A stretch of 64,000 nt of DNA from Tilletiaria anomala UBC 951 (Eukaryota; Basidiomycota; Exobasidiomycetes; Georgefischeriales; Tilletiariaceae), in contig NW_013546933.1 of assembly GCF_000711695.1 (NCBI RefSeq), forward strand, positions 1-64,000, written 5' to 3'. The notes under the pieces are model-generated. The model made no database searches. It was not told the DNA's origin and was given only the letters and a program-made list of their open reading frames with translations. How positions within the stretch are numbered: the stretch's first letter is position 1; each line of letters begins with the position of its first letter. Shown piece after piece: positions 35,207 to 46,366 of the stretch. A program made the position numbers and the translations under genes.

Positions 35207-35718
35207 TATTAGCATCCCGCTGCATTGCACCCTTCATTACCATTAATATGTAACAGTAATCTGTCCCCTTGCCAGACCACACGCATATATAGACAAACCC
35301 AATGCTTACCTTTTTTCGAGGGCTTGCTCAGGGCGAAAAAAGACTGCAAGCGATTTCGCGGCCCACTGTTTGATCGAGGATGATCAAAGACCGATCACCA
35401 TGGCACGAGACCGTCACCGATGGCTAGAATCTTGGTCCTTCGATGGATGATTTGATATCCAGAATGACACTGTTTCATTTTATAGATTGCACTCTCAGCG
35501 CAGCGTTTATGTTGTGGGTCTCAGATTATCCTGTTGAGCGTGGTTGCTGTCGGTAAAGCGGCCTTCGAAAGATTTCGGTTTTGACATATGCTCTCATACC
35601 TCATACAGGCTTCCGTGTAGCACACCATCGCCCTTCCATAGTTCCATCTCTGGCTTTGCTCGTTGCGGACTGGTTCACACATCATCACCGACGATGCTAG
35701 TCAGCCGCCAGCGTTAGC
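35207..35718. other. Intergenic region, nothing recognised
   Basis: 3' flank of the Zn2Cys6 gene and promoter region of the folate gene, both plus strand. No RNA gene or clear regulatory box seen. Confidence 0.4.
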
Positions 35719-38545
35719 ATGCATCGCACTTTGCTTAGATTGGCTCGACCTCTTTCGTTTTCAACCGCTGCCAGCGTTCGGACTTCGCAAATTGGCTTCC
35801 CACTCTTTCAAGCTTCCACATCTCCCGAGAGTTATCATTACCGGTATTTCATGGCCATGGCGGCCCCTGCAAGCAGCGGGAACTTCCTTGCTGCGAGAGA
35901 TGGTACCCTGCCCGATCTGATCGTCCTCTCCCAGCTAGAGGTTCGCATGCATGTTGGAGTGGACAACTGGGAGCGGGCTTCTCCTCAACCCGTTCTGATC
36001 GACGCTTATGTTCACACGGATGTTTGTAAGGCCGGAAAGAGCGACCATCTGCCTCACAGCATTCACTATGGCATCCTGACGAAGGAATTGGAGAAGCACT
36101 GCTCAAATTCGCGCTATCGGTCATTAGAAGCATTAGCTGTGAGCTGGCCATGATGATTTTTTCTGTGCTGCGAGTATCGCTGACATGACCCCCCACCAGG
36201 ATGGACTCGCCAAAGTCTGCCTCTTCATCTGTCATGCACCTCGCGTGACGCTACGGGTTCAAAAACCCCGCTGTCTGCTCCATGCGCATTCGGCTGGAGT
36301 TGAGGTCGTTCGTACGGCCGATGACTTCGTCAATGGAGACGGCACTTCCGTCGACTCAGCAGCATTAGATCTGGCAACGTCCAGCTCTGCTGGATCTGCA
36401 AGTAGACCGTCCACGGCGCTCTCGCAGCTAAGACTTTCGCCTCGGTCAAAGTGGGTTGTCCACGATAAGGTATTCGTGCGAGATCTGATTGTTAACACCA
36501 TCGTGGGCGTCAATCCTTGGGAGCGGTTCGATAAGCAAAACATCAAGCTAAACCTTACCATCTTCTCCGGCTCAGAGCGCTTGCGTCAAGCCGCAGCTGC
36601 TGTACCCGGTCAAGAGGCGTCTACGCATGCTTCGAAGACACGCGACATTGTCTCTCGTCCGCACAACTATCGCACGATCGTCCGCAGCATCTCCGAATAT
36701 GTCGAGGCTTCCTCATACAAAACGGTTGAATCTCTTGCGACGTCCATCGCTCGCGTTGCTATTCAGCAGAATAAGGTCGACAGAATCCGAGTCAGCGTCG
36801 CCAAGCCATCGGCAATCATGTTCGCTGCGAGTGCAGGCGTCGAGATCGAGCGAGATCGAGCATTCTTTGAAGAAGAAGCGCTGCTGGCAGCCGCAGATTC
36901 GCACCTTGACACAGTCTCCAAAAGCAGTCTGGGTCTGCCCACCGTGGAACCTCGGTCTCTCGAAGGCGCATCGGCTTCGAGTCCCGTTGCGAACGTCTTG
37001 GAAGGGGACGGATGGCATCTTGCTGCTATTGCGCTAGGATCCAACCTCGGCGATCGTATTCAGAACATCGAAAAGGCTGTCCGACTTCTTTCTGCTCATG
37101 ATTCATGCAAGGTTGTCGATACCAGCTTCTTGTACGAGACGCCTCCGATGTACGTCACAGATCAACCCACATTCCTGAACGGAGCCTGCCGCATCGCTAC
37201 CAAGCTGGCGCCTCATGATCTCCTGACGCTCACTCAGTCGATCGAAACCGCCATTGGCCGTGACAAGGCTGGCGTCCCGGATAAGGGCCCCCGCCTCGTT
37301 GATCTTGACATCTTATTTTACGACAGGGCCGAAGTTGACGATGGACCCCGCCTCACCATTCCACACCCTCTCATGAAGGAACGCGAGTTCGTCTTGCGCC
37401 CACTGGCTGACATCCTGCCCAACTTTGAGCACCCTTCTGCCTCAAGGACGGTCGCTCAATTGCTCTCAATTCTTCAAAATTCGCCGGACTATGAAGGGGG
37501 TCACGGGATACGGAAAGTGACCTTTGTGCCGACAGAGGCATCCACCTCCACGCTTTCGTGGGGAAGCCGCACCTATGTGATGGGTATCATCAATGCGACC
37601 CCCGACTCGTTTTCAGACGGCGGTGACAATCTCAATGCAGAGCCTGCAATCCGGTCGGCAATGCGGATGGTCGAGCAGGGTGTTGATATTCTCGATGTCG
37701 GCGGCATGAGCACAGCTCCACACGCTGAAGAGGTCGACGAAGCCGAGGAAGTCAGACGCACTGCACCTCTTATTCAATCCTTACGTGCAGCCGGCATCAC
37801 GCAACCCATTTCCATTGACACTTTCCGTGCCGGCGTCGCCTCAGCGGCACTACAAGCAGGCGCGAATATCATTAACGATGTCAGTGGAGGAGAGCGCGAC
37901 CCCGCAATTCTGAAGGTGGCACGCGACGCAGCTGTTCCGTTCATCTGCATGCACATGCGCGGCGACAGCCAAACGATGGAGAAGATGACCTCTTACGCAG
38001 GTGGAGATGTGATCGCTGGTGTCAAGGCAGAACTACAACAACGAGTCGATCGCGCGTTGCGGGCTGGCGTCCGACGATGGAATATTATTCTCGATCCCGG
38101 CCTTGGATTCGCCAAATGTCAGGAGGGCAACCTCCAAATCCTTCGCAACCTCTCCGCCCTCACGGCGACCGCACCCGGCTCCCGGACTAGTGAAGTCCGA
38201 TCTTCAAGAAGTGGTCTGACTTCTCGAGCGTCTCACTCATCGCTGAGTCAGTTGGCGCTCACGTCGGCACAGGCATCTCCGCACCTCACACCCCGACCAG
38301 AAATCGATGGGACGGCTGATCTGATCACACCCAACTCGACGCTTGCCGGTTTCCCGATGCTCGCGGGACCCAGTCGGAAGCGCTTCATCGGCTCCATTAC
38401 GGGTCGCAAGGAGCCGAAAGAGCGAGTCTACGGTACCGCAGCAGCCTGCACAGCAGCGATCGCCAACGGAGTGGACATTCTGCGCGTGCACGACGTGGAA
38501 GAGATGGTGGACGTGGTCAAAACTTCGGACGCTATCTTCCGCTGA
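35719..38545 (+). CDS. FOL1: Trifunctional folate synthesis protein (DHNA / HPPK / DHPS)
   Basis: Two exons, 35719-36138 and 36200-38545 (61-nt intron, GTGAGC...CACCAG); 921 residues. Order: a presequence-like N-terminus (HRTLLRLARPLSFSTAASVR; Arg/Ser/Ala, no acids); a first dihydroneopterin aldolase domain (about 65-175, LIVLSQLEVRMHVGVDNWER); a second one (about 230-345, DLIVNTIVGVNPWERF); HPPK (about 417-560, ALGSNLGDR, GPRLVDLDILFYD, PHPLMKEREFVL); and dihydropteroate synthase (about 597-921, MGIINATPDSFSDGG, ISIDTFRA, NIINDVSGGERD, ILDPGLGFAK, AGPSRKRFIG). It converts dihydroneopterin to dihydropteroate in three steps. The yeast protein is mitochondrial, and the N-terminus fits that. A Ser-rich insert of about 60 residues lies inside DHPS after LGFAKCQEGNLQILRNL. 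The stop is 31 bp from the convergent neighbour's stop. DHPS is the sulfonamide target in this family. Confidence 0.96.
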
Positions 38546-38576
38546 GTGGTCCGCACATGTTGCAAAACATGATATT

Positions 38577-41488
38577 CTAAATTGATTTGTCCGTCGCACT
38601 TGAAGGGCGTGGGTACAGCCCAGACTCTTGGGCGTCTTGCTCAAGAGCTTCGGACGTGCGCAAGGCAGAATCCAATGCAAGCTTGCGCTTGTCTGCAAGG
38701 TGTCTCAGACCGCGTGATGCAACCATGGGCTGAGCAAAGATTCGCTCAGTCAAGATATAGCGTAGATTGTCCTGAAGTTGTTGTGCGTGCACCATTAACA
38801 AAATGAAACACTTGTCACATATGCGAATGCCAATATGCTCACCTCGAGATCGTAATCTAGCAACCGAGTCAGGCTGTCCCAGTCTCTCCAGAACCTCTTC
38901 TTCGCTTTCCCCCACGACCCTTGCAGCCTGAATGCCGCAAAAGCAGTCGTCAATGCCACAAGGCTGGCGCCTGTGCTCGGCTGCAGCGTGAGGATTTGAA
39001 GTATCGCTGGCAACTGGCCCTCGAGAAGCGGTCCGAGAACGACGCCATATGTCGCTACAAGCGTGCTTGCGCACGTCCACGCATAGGCCTTGAAGACGCT
39101 CGTTTGCCCCCGCAAAGCAAGTAGATCGATCGGCCCACCGGGCGCAAGGAGCTGCTGCCGCCGTCGAGAGATTGGATGCGAGAGACTGTCGACCGAGAGC
39201 AAGTGCGATGCTTTTGCGAGAGAATGATTGCTAAGTTCGTTGCGCAAAATCGCCGAATCAAAGTTGGAGGATCGAGCATGTCCAGATCCTTGGCCAATCG
39301 TTCCTGTGAAGTCATTGGCGGGTCCGACCGCAACCGCATGCTGCCTCGAGACGAGGCTGTTCAATACCTGCGTCGTCTTGTGCTCTTGCTCGGCTGCACT
39401 GCTGAGCAGACGCCCAGCCTCGAAGGTGAGCTGCACCTCAGCATCTTTCGCAAAGCTGCCCTGAACGGCACCTTCAAGCTCAGCTCGGATATCGTCGACT
39501 TTGACCGGCATCTTCCACCACTGCAGGCGCCGGCTGAGGATGTGTTCAATCCTGCCTTGCGAATCGGCCAGCACACCGCTTGGTTGCGATGAGCGATCAC
39601 CGGCTCTTCGCCTTACTCCCACATTTGTCCCTCCGTGCAGACCTCTCTTGTGGCCTTCGCCTTTCCCGTCTTCGATTTCCTGCCACATCACTGGTGCAGC
39701 CGCATTGCTCTCTCCAAGAATACGTTCGGCAAGCTCTGCCATCTGCGCTTGAGCTTCGCGCTCAAGCATAGTCGCGGCGCCTTCTGCTGTGCGAACTTCC
39801 TCGTAAGCTTCAGCGATAGCGGAGCGTACCTCGTCCCTAGCATGCTGCGCTGTGAAGAGCGCCGCCTGCAGTGCGGACTGTGCAGCGTCTGCTGCAGAGT
39901 TGTCGCTTGGGACCGATGAGTCAAAGGAAGATCGTGCAATGCCGCTCACACTCAAACTCAGCAGTGGATGCGTGATGAGTTCTTTGATAGAACCGAGTCC
40001 CGATGCGTTGTAAAGCGTCGCAAATGTATCCCACGGGTTCCCTGACCTCTCTCGTTCGGAAGCATGGCCTGCGGCGAGCGCCTGACGGAGCGCAGAGTTG
40101 GCGCGCAATGCCATTGGAGTCGATATTGCAAAGAAAGGTGGGACTGAATTCAGAGCATCGATACTTTCTCTCCTTGTTCTAGAGCTCGTGTCAGCGCATT
40201 GCTGCGTGAGGCGTTGAAATGCGGCACTGCCGATGGCACCTTCGAGCACAGCTGAGATGGACGCGGTGGAAGAGGTCGCTGCACTTTGTGCACCTCCGCC
40301 GCTATTGCTGTTGGAGCCAAGATTGTTGATGATCAATCTGGTACCTGGCTTGCTAGCAAAGTACGAGATGAGAGAGAGCGTTGTAGTTGTTGTCGAAGAT
40401 GCTGCTGCAGAAGAGGACGTCTTCCTTGCATCGAAAGGAGCCCTACCCGGATTGATCGATTCGCGTCGGAGTTGAGACGTCATGGCGAGCCCGTATGTGT
40501 CCGCAAAAAAGAAGATCGCATCGGTAGCGTACAGGGTGTCTAAGAGATCTTGTGAGGGAGACGGATCAAGGACGCGCAGAATTTCTACATTCGCGTTGCG
40601 CAGCCAGGAGAGAGTCGGTAGCGTGATACTCTCCATCTTGCTGTCGTCTGCTTCTGTATCGGGAGGCAACATTGGCGATCCCTCAGAAGTGAAAAGCGTC
40701 ACCTTTTCGCCATAATTCATTGCCATCCGCTGGGGCGTGTCGGTGGAGTCCGGCTCCCGTTGCCCACCAAGCTGAAGTTGTTCGATCGGTTCATCGAGCA
40801 GCGCAGTGAAGAGGTCAGCCGTACCAGCTGTGCTAGCACCAACGATGGCGATCCTCCTTCTCTTTGCAGGCCTGGCTGCAGCCTGAGTGTCATCCATTTC
40901 TCGAAGCCGCTGTTCAGCTTTCTCTAACCTGGATACCCAATGCGCACTCTCGCCAGGGCTGAACAGCTTGGCGGTAGCGAGCGCACAATTGGCACTGCTG
41001 CTGGATATTGTTGGATCAGGACCCGATTCTCCAGTCGTACTGAAAAAATGGAGCGATGGAGATGGGGCAGATGTTACCGAAAAGATGCGCGCTGTTTGTT
41101 GCAGGAGGTTGCGGGCACGAAAATTCGGAGGTAGACTCGAGATCGATGCGACCGTTTCCTTGCTCGGCATCTTAGGCACTCCAAAGATCGCACTTGCGCT
41201 CTCTGGCGGCTTTATTTGCGATGAGGCAAGCGATGATGCAGCAGGGGACAGTGTTGAAAATACTGGCTTTGCAGGCAGAGAGGAGTGGAACGGCGTCGCC
41301 GAAGGCATCCTTCGGGACGACGTTAGCAGCGCCGCGGGGGCTGCTCGCTGTCCACCAGGCTCGTAAGCCGCGCATGACGCACCCACAGACGAAATCATTC
41401 TAGAAGCACCTATTGATGACGCCCATGGCAGTGCCAGCTTACTCCATAGCCTGTGTCTGCGGCCCACAGGCCGTGCTGCGACGAGCAT
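38577..41488 (-). CDS. Mmc1-like mitochondrial protein (dynamin-related family without intact GTPase motif)
   Basis: Two exons, 38843-41488 and 38577-38771 (71-nt intron, GTGAGC...CTTCAG); 946 residues. The N-terminus is a typical mitochondrial presequence (VAARPVGRRHRLWSKLALPW), followed by a long Ser-rich region. A P-loop-like segment RRRIAIVGASTAGTADLFTALL lies near residue 215 but lacks the Lys-Ser/Thr of a real Walker A. Further on come Ser-rich inserts, an Ala/Glu-rich predicted coiled coil (about 560-620), a WWKMPVKVDDI stretch, and one or two hydrophobic segments (YAWTCASTLVATYGVVLGPL; SLVALTTAFAAF) before a WGKAKKRFWRDWDSLTRLLDYDLE ending. This layout fits the fungal Mmc1 family of inner-membrane/matrix proteins. 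Assignment is from memory of the family and only moderately sure. Location in mitochondria is well supported. Confidence 0.7.
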
Positions 41489-41940
41489 CCTGGCGCCAGG
41501 AGTGGAATAGTTTTGACCAAGGGTGCCTGTTTGAGCGAGATGAATGGCGATTACTTACCGTCTGTAACCGGCCATCTTCTTGGAAACCGAGCTTTTAACG
41601 CGCAAAAAGCTCGATCTGTCCACCGTCCGCTCTTCCATGGGGTAGGGAGTGAACAGGCTCATGCTACTTGGGCCAAGAGCCTGATCCCACGGTGAGGCAA
41701 ACATCAGCAAGAATAGCAAGCAATGCTGCAAACAGCAAGTACGAGTGACGAGAGTCGATCAGATGCGCATTCGCCGATGCCGACTGAGTTAGGGTTGCTG
41801 GGGCTCTTTCGGTGCAACCAAATCTTGCTACCCTAACTACATTTGGTCGTGGTCGCTCACACAGCATTTACTGAGGTATAGCAAATCAAACGTTGGACCT
41901 CAGGAAAAGTGTCCAATTTTCAAGATAATGGAAAGTACAT
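41489..41940. other. Intergenic region, promoter of the Mmc1-like gene
   Basis: 5' flank of the Mmc1-like gene and 3' flank of the PPR gene (both minus). It contains the inverted telobox-like pair annotated separately. Nothing else recognised. Confidence 0.4.
41788..41837. promoter_or_regulatory. Inverted pair of telobox-like motifs (GTTAGGGT ... ACCCTAAC)
   Basis: GTTAGGGT at 41788-41795 and its exact reverse complement ACCCTAAC at 41830-41837, separated by 34 nt, about 300 bp upstream of the Mmc1-like start codon. The core matches the ARCCCTAA telobox bound by Tbf1-type Myb proteins in other fungi. Function here is inferred. Confidence 0.45.
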
Positions 41941-44264
41941 TCAGAGTGAAGAGCTCGTACCGCCGCCGCCACCCTGTTCCAGAAGCCGCTTCCACTTCTC
42001 CTCCGTGTCGACCTTGATGAACCTCTGCACCTTTTTGGCAGGCCTTCCGAGGCCAACCTGGGACATGTCGACCAGCAGCATCTTCCAGCGCGGGTCTTGC
42101 AGTTCGTAGCACTTCCAGATGAGCGCCTCGTACGAGCCCATCGTTGGCACGAGCTCCTTGCTCTTGGCTTCTTCGAGGTAGTCGAACGCAGCACCCAGAC
42201 CTTCAGTGTGGATGAGCTCGAGGAGGATGGCTTTTTCGTACGTCGTCGCGTTTGGGGCTAGACCCTTGCGCAGCATCTCGCGCAGGAACGCTCGGCCACC
42301 ACGAGGGTCACCGAGCTGGATGTGCGCGGAGAGGACCATATTGTAGCTCTCTTCGTTCGGCTCCAAGGGAAAAGAGCTGCGGGAGAACGGCGAGTCCATC
42401 CTGGGGGTTGATGTCGCCAGTGGCACTGCTTCACGGACGCCGCGCAGCTGCGGAGCATTGTGGAAGAATGTGAGGGCCTTGCTCGGGTCGTTGGATAGCG
42501 CTGCAGCGTGCAAGACGCCATTGAATGCAATCACATCCAAGCCTCCCGTTGCGCCCTGGTCATTGCCGATCCTGTTCGCTGCAGCAATCACCTGCTGAGC
42601 AGCATCTGGATCGCCACTGTTTGCGATAGATGCTCCAAGCGTAAGAGAGTGATGCCAGCTGAGCGCGATTCCCTTGCGGCGCATGTTGCCAATGAAACGC
42701 ATGGCGAGCGCATATTCGCCTGCATGGCAGTATGCCTCGAGCACGGGTGAGAGATGCCATTCCTGCATTGGCTTGAGCTGTGAGTGCAGCACTTTCTCGA
42801 GCTTTTTGTAGGCCTTCAGTGCGAGCGTCACCTCGCCGGCACGGGCGCATGTCGCAAGTACTTGCAAGAGCAAACCCTCATCCGGAATGACTCCACCTTG
42901 CTCGACCGCGCGCTTCCACGCTGCGACCACACCCTCCGCCTTTCAAGTGGTAACAAGGTCAGCAGATGTGGCGACGCAGGGGGCATTCCCCACCAAATAT
43001 TGTCACTCACAAAGAATTCGGATGCACTTCCTCGAAGGATAGTCATCCACGTGCTCGGAATCAAAGGCTGCACAATGTGACCATCTTCGAGCATGCGTGC
43101 AACGTCCAGCGCGATCCCCAGCTCCCTGACCTCTACAGCCAAGTTGATGAGATGTCCACGTGCTTCCGGCCTGATCCAATGTCCAATTTTTTCTCCGGTG
43201 AGTGACTGTGCTGACAGCTGCGACGCAACCGCAAAGAGCGAAAGCGCCAGCTCCAAATTCCGGCTGTGCGTGCAGAAGCGGAAGAGCGTAGTAAAAGTTG
43301 CTGGCGTCCACTGCTCCGCAAGACGGATATCAATGAGACCTTCGAATGTGGCCTCTTCATAGTCTCCATCATCATTGGCTGTTTCAGGCTGAGACAGACG
43401 ACCGATCTCGCGTAAAATGCTCAGCACAACGGCCTCGTTCCCCTCTTTAGCCCCAGCTGCCAGAGCATGGTCGAGATCCTGGACATCAGGCTGGATGCCT
43501 GCTTGCTTCATGTCCTCAATAACTGTGTAAGCTTCATCGCCCATTCCACGAAGTCCGAACATCTCTAAAATCGATTTGTAGACGCTCCGATCGATGAGAA
43601 AACGAGGCAGCCCGGACTGTTCATCGCTAACGATGATAGATTTCAGCTGGTTGCATGCTGCAATCGTCGTGCCAAGATGGTCCTTCTGTGCTTCCGATCT
43701 GATGAGGTCCATGAGTTCACTTTTGCTGAGCTCTCGGAGACGAAGTAGATCTGATGTCGCACCTGTTTCGCTGCCGCCCTCATTGCCCTGTCGAGATGAG
43801 CGACGAGAGCCGAGGTCCACGACACTCGTTGATTCGAAGCTGCGTCTGACATTCACCACGGCGCGTGTTGTATGCGTATACAACGCGTGCTTGGGTCCTT
43901 TTGCATTTTTGTATGCTTTAGAGCCAGGGTAGATTGATTTCTGACGTGGCTGGGCGACCTTGTTGGTTCCAGACCTCTCGCTCGATGACGCGTCATTTGC
44001 AGTTGGACTAGGAGCCGAGCTCGAGCCCGGTGAAGGCGAAAGCGTGGATGCCGATTCTCCCACTATCCTAAAGCCAGATCCGACAGATCCGTTCTCTTCC
44101 CATATAGCGGTGCTGGTGTGCAGCATTGAGGGTAGTAGGAAGCCAGGCGGAAGATGGGCCGCTGCAGCGAATGCATCACTACCATAACCACTCGATACGA
44201 TTCGCTGCTGACGTACGGCGCTGCGCAAGCATCTCGCGCAGCAACGAGAAAAGACTGTGCTCAT
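41941..44264 (-). CDS. Pentatricopeptide (PPR) repeat protein, probably mitochondrial
   Basis: Two exons, 43011-44264 and 41941-42939 (71-nt intron, GTGAGT...TGAAAG); 750 residues. The start is the ATG at 44264. The N-terminus (STVFSRCCARCLRSAVRQQR) is Arg-rich without acids, a likely mitochondrial presequence. A Ser-rich linker follows, then helical repeats with PPR signatures: VYKSILEMFGLRGMGDEAYT with DMKQAGIQPDVQDLDHAL, EWHLSPVLEAYCHAGEYALA, SYNMVLSAHIQLGDPRGGRA with EMLRKGLAPNATTYEKAI, and SYEALIWKCYELQD. PPR proteins bind organellar RNA and act in mitochondrial RNA processing, stability or translation. The protein ends in a Gly/Ser tail. The specific orthologue is not recognised. Confidence 0.85.
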
Positions 44265-44782
44265 CTGCACGTCGCGCTGGAATCTTCCCTGTTTTTGCGC
44301 CTGGACCGATCACCTGATATGTTCTCCCAGAGCTTGCACCTTCGATATGCCTCTTCCCTGCGCTGTGTCGGGAACATGAAATGGCACCTTTCGAAGACTT
44401 GCACCAAGATGGCCTGACTGGAAGAAAAAGAACCACTGGTGGAGATTTGAGCCTATATGTGAGCGGACGAATTACAACCCTACTTTTTGACAGACTGAGG
44501 TCCGTGCAGCCAGAGTGCGCGCGATCCACCGTGCGCATAGTGAGGAGTATGCGGGTACGACAGACACCACCTCCATACTCGTACTACTTGGTAGTTGTAC
44601 ACAATGCGCACAGCTTGACATCCTCCTCCCAACATTGCCCGCCTGTAGATGGAGCAACCTCAAGAATCCACGTTCGTTCATTTGATCATACTTCAGAGGT
44701 CGAATTTTGCGCGAGGAAGATTCGGAAACAAGCATAATCACTCTAGCAGCGCATTGCAGGACTTACGTCGAGGAGACCCAAC
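44265..44782. other. Divergent promoter region (PPR gene / VPS26)
   Basis: 518 bp between two divergent start codons. No clear TATA box or known motif seen. Confidence 0.4.
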
Positions 44783-46148
44783 ATGGCGTCGTTCTTTTCT
44801 TTTGCCTCACCGGTCGATGTCGACGTCCGGCTAGAAGGAGAGGACCAGCGCAAGCAGGTGGAAATCAAGATGGACAAGGACCGTCGCGAGAACTGTCCTG
44901 TCTATTTCGATGGAGAGAGCGTCAGAGGAACCGTGAGCACAGATCATCCGTACTTCAGGGCCTTTCTACCCTTTCATCGTCAGCTGACCGTGGTAGGTTG
45001 GCTCGCGCTTAATCAGGTCTCGGTACGCATGCGAGATGGGAAGAAGCTCGCACATGACGGCATAAAGATTGAATTCGTCGGCAGCATCGGTAAGTGAAGA
45101 ACCAGAAATCCTGGCGATGCTCTCCCAGACTGACCACAGTATAATCGACTTTCTGCCTGCGAAACCATCGAAAAGAACTCTTCTACGACCGAGGGAATCA
45201 CTACGAATTCCTCTCACTTGTACAAGAGCTGGCTTCGCCAGGGGAGATGCGTGCTGCTTCCTCCTTTGATTTCGAGTTCAAGAATGTTGAGAAAGCGTAC
45301 GAATCGTACAACGGCATTAATGTCAAGTTGCGCTACTTCATCCGTGTCACCATCTCCCGGCGATTAGCAGACGTGATCAAGGAGAAGGACCTTTGGGTGC
45401 ACAGCTACCGCATGCCACCGGATAGCAACAGCTCCATCAAAATGGAAGTTGGCATCGAAGATTGCTTGCACATCGAATTTGAGTACAACAAGAGCAAGTA
45501 CCATCTCAAGGACGTCATCGTCGGCAAGATCTACTTTTTGCTCGTGCGCATCAAGATCAAACATGCCGAGTTGAGCGTCATTCGAAGAGAGACAACAGGC
45601 GCAGGTGCGTACCCCCACACAACCAGAAGTCAAAGTGAACACCCTCAGCTGATCCGCACTCCGTTTGATATTAGCTCCGAACCAATACAACGAGAGCGAA
45701 ACCATCACAAAGTTCGAGATTTTAGACGGCGCGCCTGTTCGAGGAGAGAGCAGTGAGTCCATTGTTCGCACCTTCAAACATGCTGTTGAGCGAATGGCCA
45801 ACGTGGACTAACATGCGCCTATCCCACTTTAGTCCCGATACGGTTATTCCTAGGTGGCTTCGGTGAGTTTTTATGATGATTTCACTGGCAATCTGGCTTG
45901 AAGCCATATCGAGGTGCTTCTCCTATCTACAGAATTAACTCCAACGTTCCGCGACGTGAACAAGAAATTCAGTACACGGTACTACCTCAGTACGTTTCTG
46001 TCATTTCCTTTGGGACTCTAGCTGTCAGGAAGTTGGTACTGATAATGGGGGCTCTGCGGCTTCTCCAGATCTGGTCCTCATCGACGAAGAGAATCGGCGA
46101 TATTTCAAGCAGCAGGAGATCACTGTATACCGAGCGCCGCATGATTGA
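44783..46148 (+). CDS. VPS26: Vacuolar protein sorting 26, retromer core subunit
   Basis: Seven exons: 44783-44932, 45017-45089, 45176-45604, 45675-45752, 45833-45862, 45933-45989, 46069-46148. Introns are 84, 86, 70, 80, 70 and 79 nt and the protein 298 residues. Conserved Vps26 blocks appear in order: [147 protein letters not shown] and a final [18 protein letters not shown]. This is the arrestin-like subunit that, with Vps29 and Vps35, forms the cargo-recognition part of retromer on endosomes. Every splice junction restores a conserved block. Exon 5 is only 30 nt. The first intron is 84 nt and free of stops, so retention would keep the frame open. Confidence 0.96.
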
Positions 46149-46366
46149 AGTGCATCATTGCGGGTGTACAAATCGCCATACCCTTGGCGTGCAGTTTGCC
46201 CGAAGGGAACCGGCGGAAGGCGACGAGGGCGAATGAGGCAAGGGATCCAGCCTTTTGGAGTGTGCTCTAATGATTGATTTGCCTTCTGCGTTGCCTACAT
46301 CCCTTGGTACACACGGAGCCCTGAATGGTGCGTTTCTACGTTTCACTGCAGCAGCGGCATCTTGCT

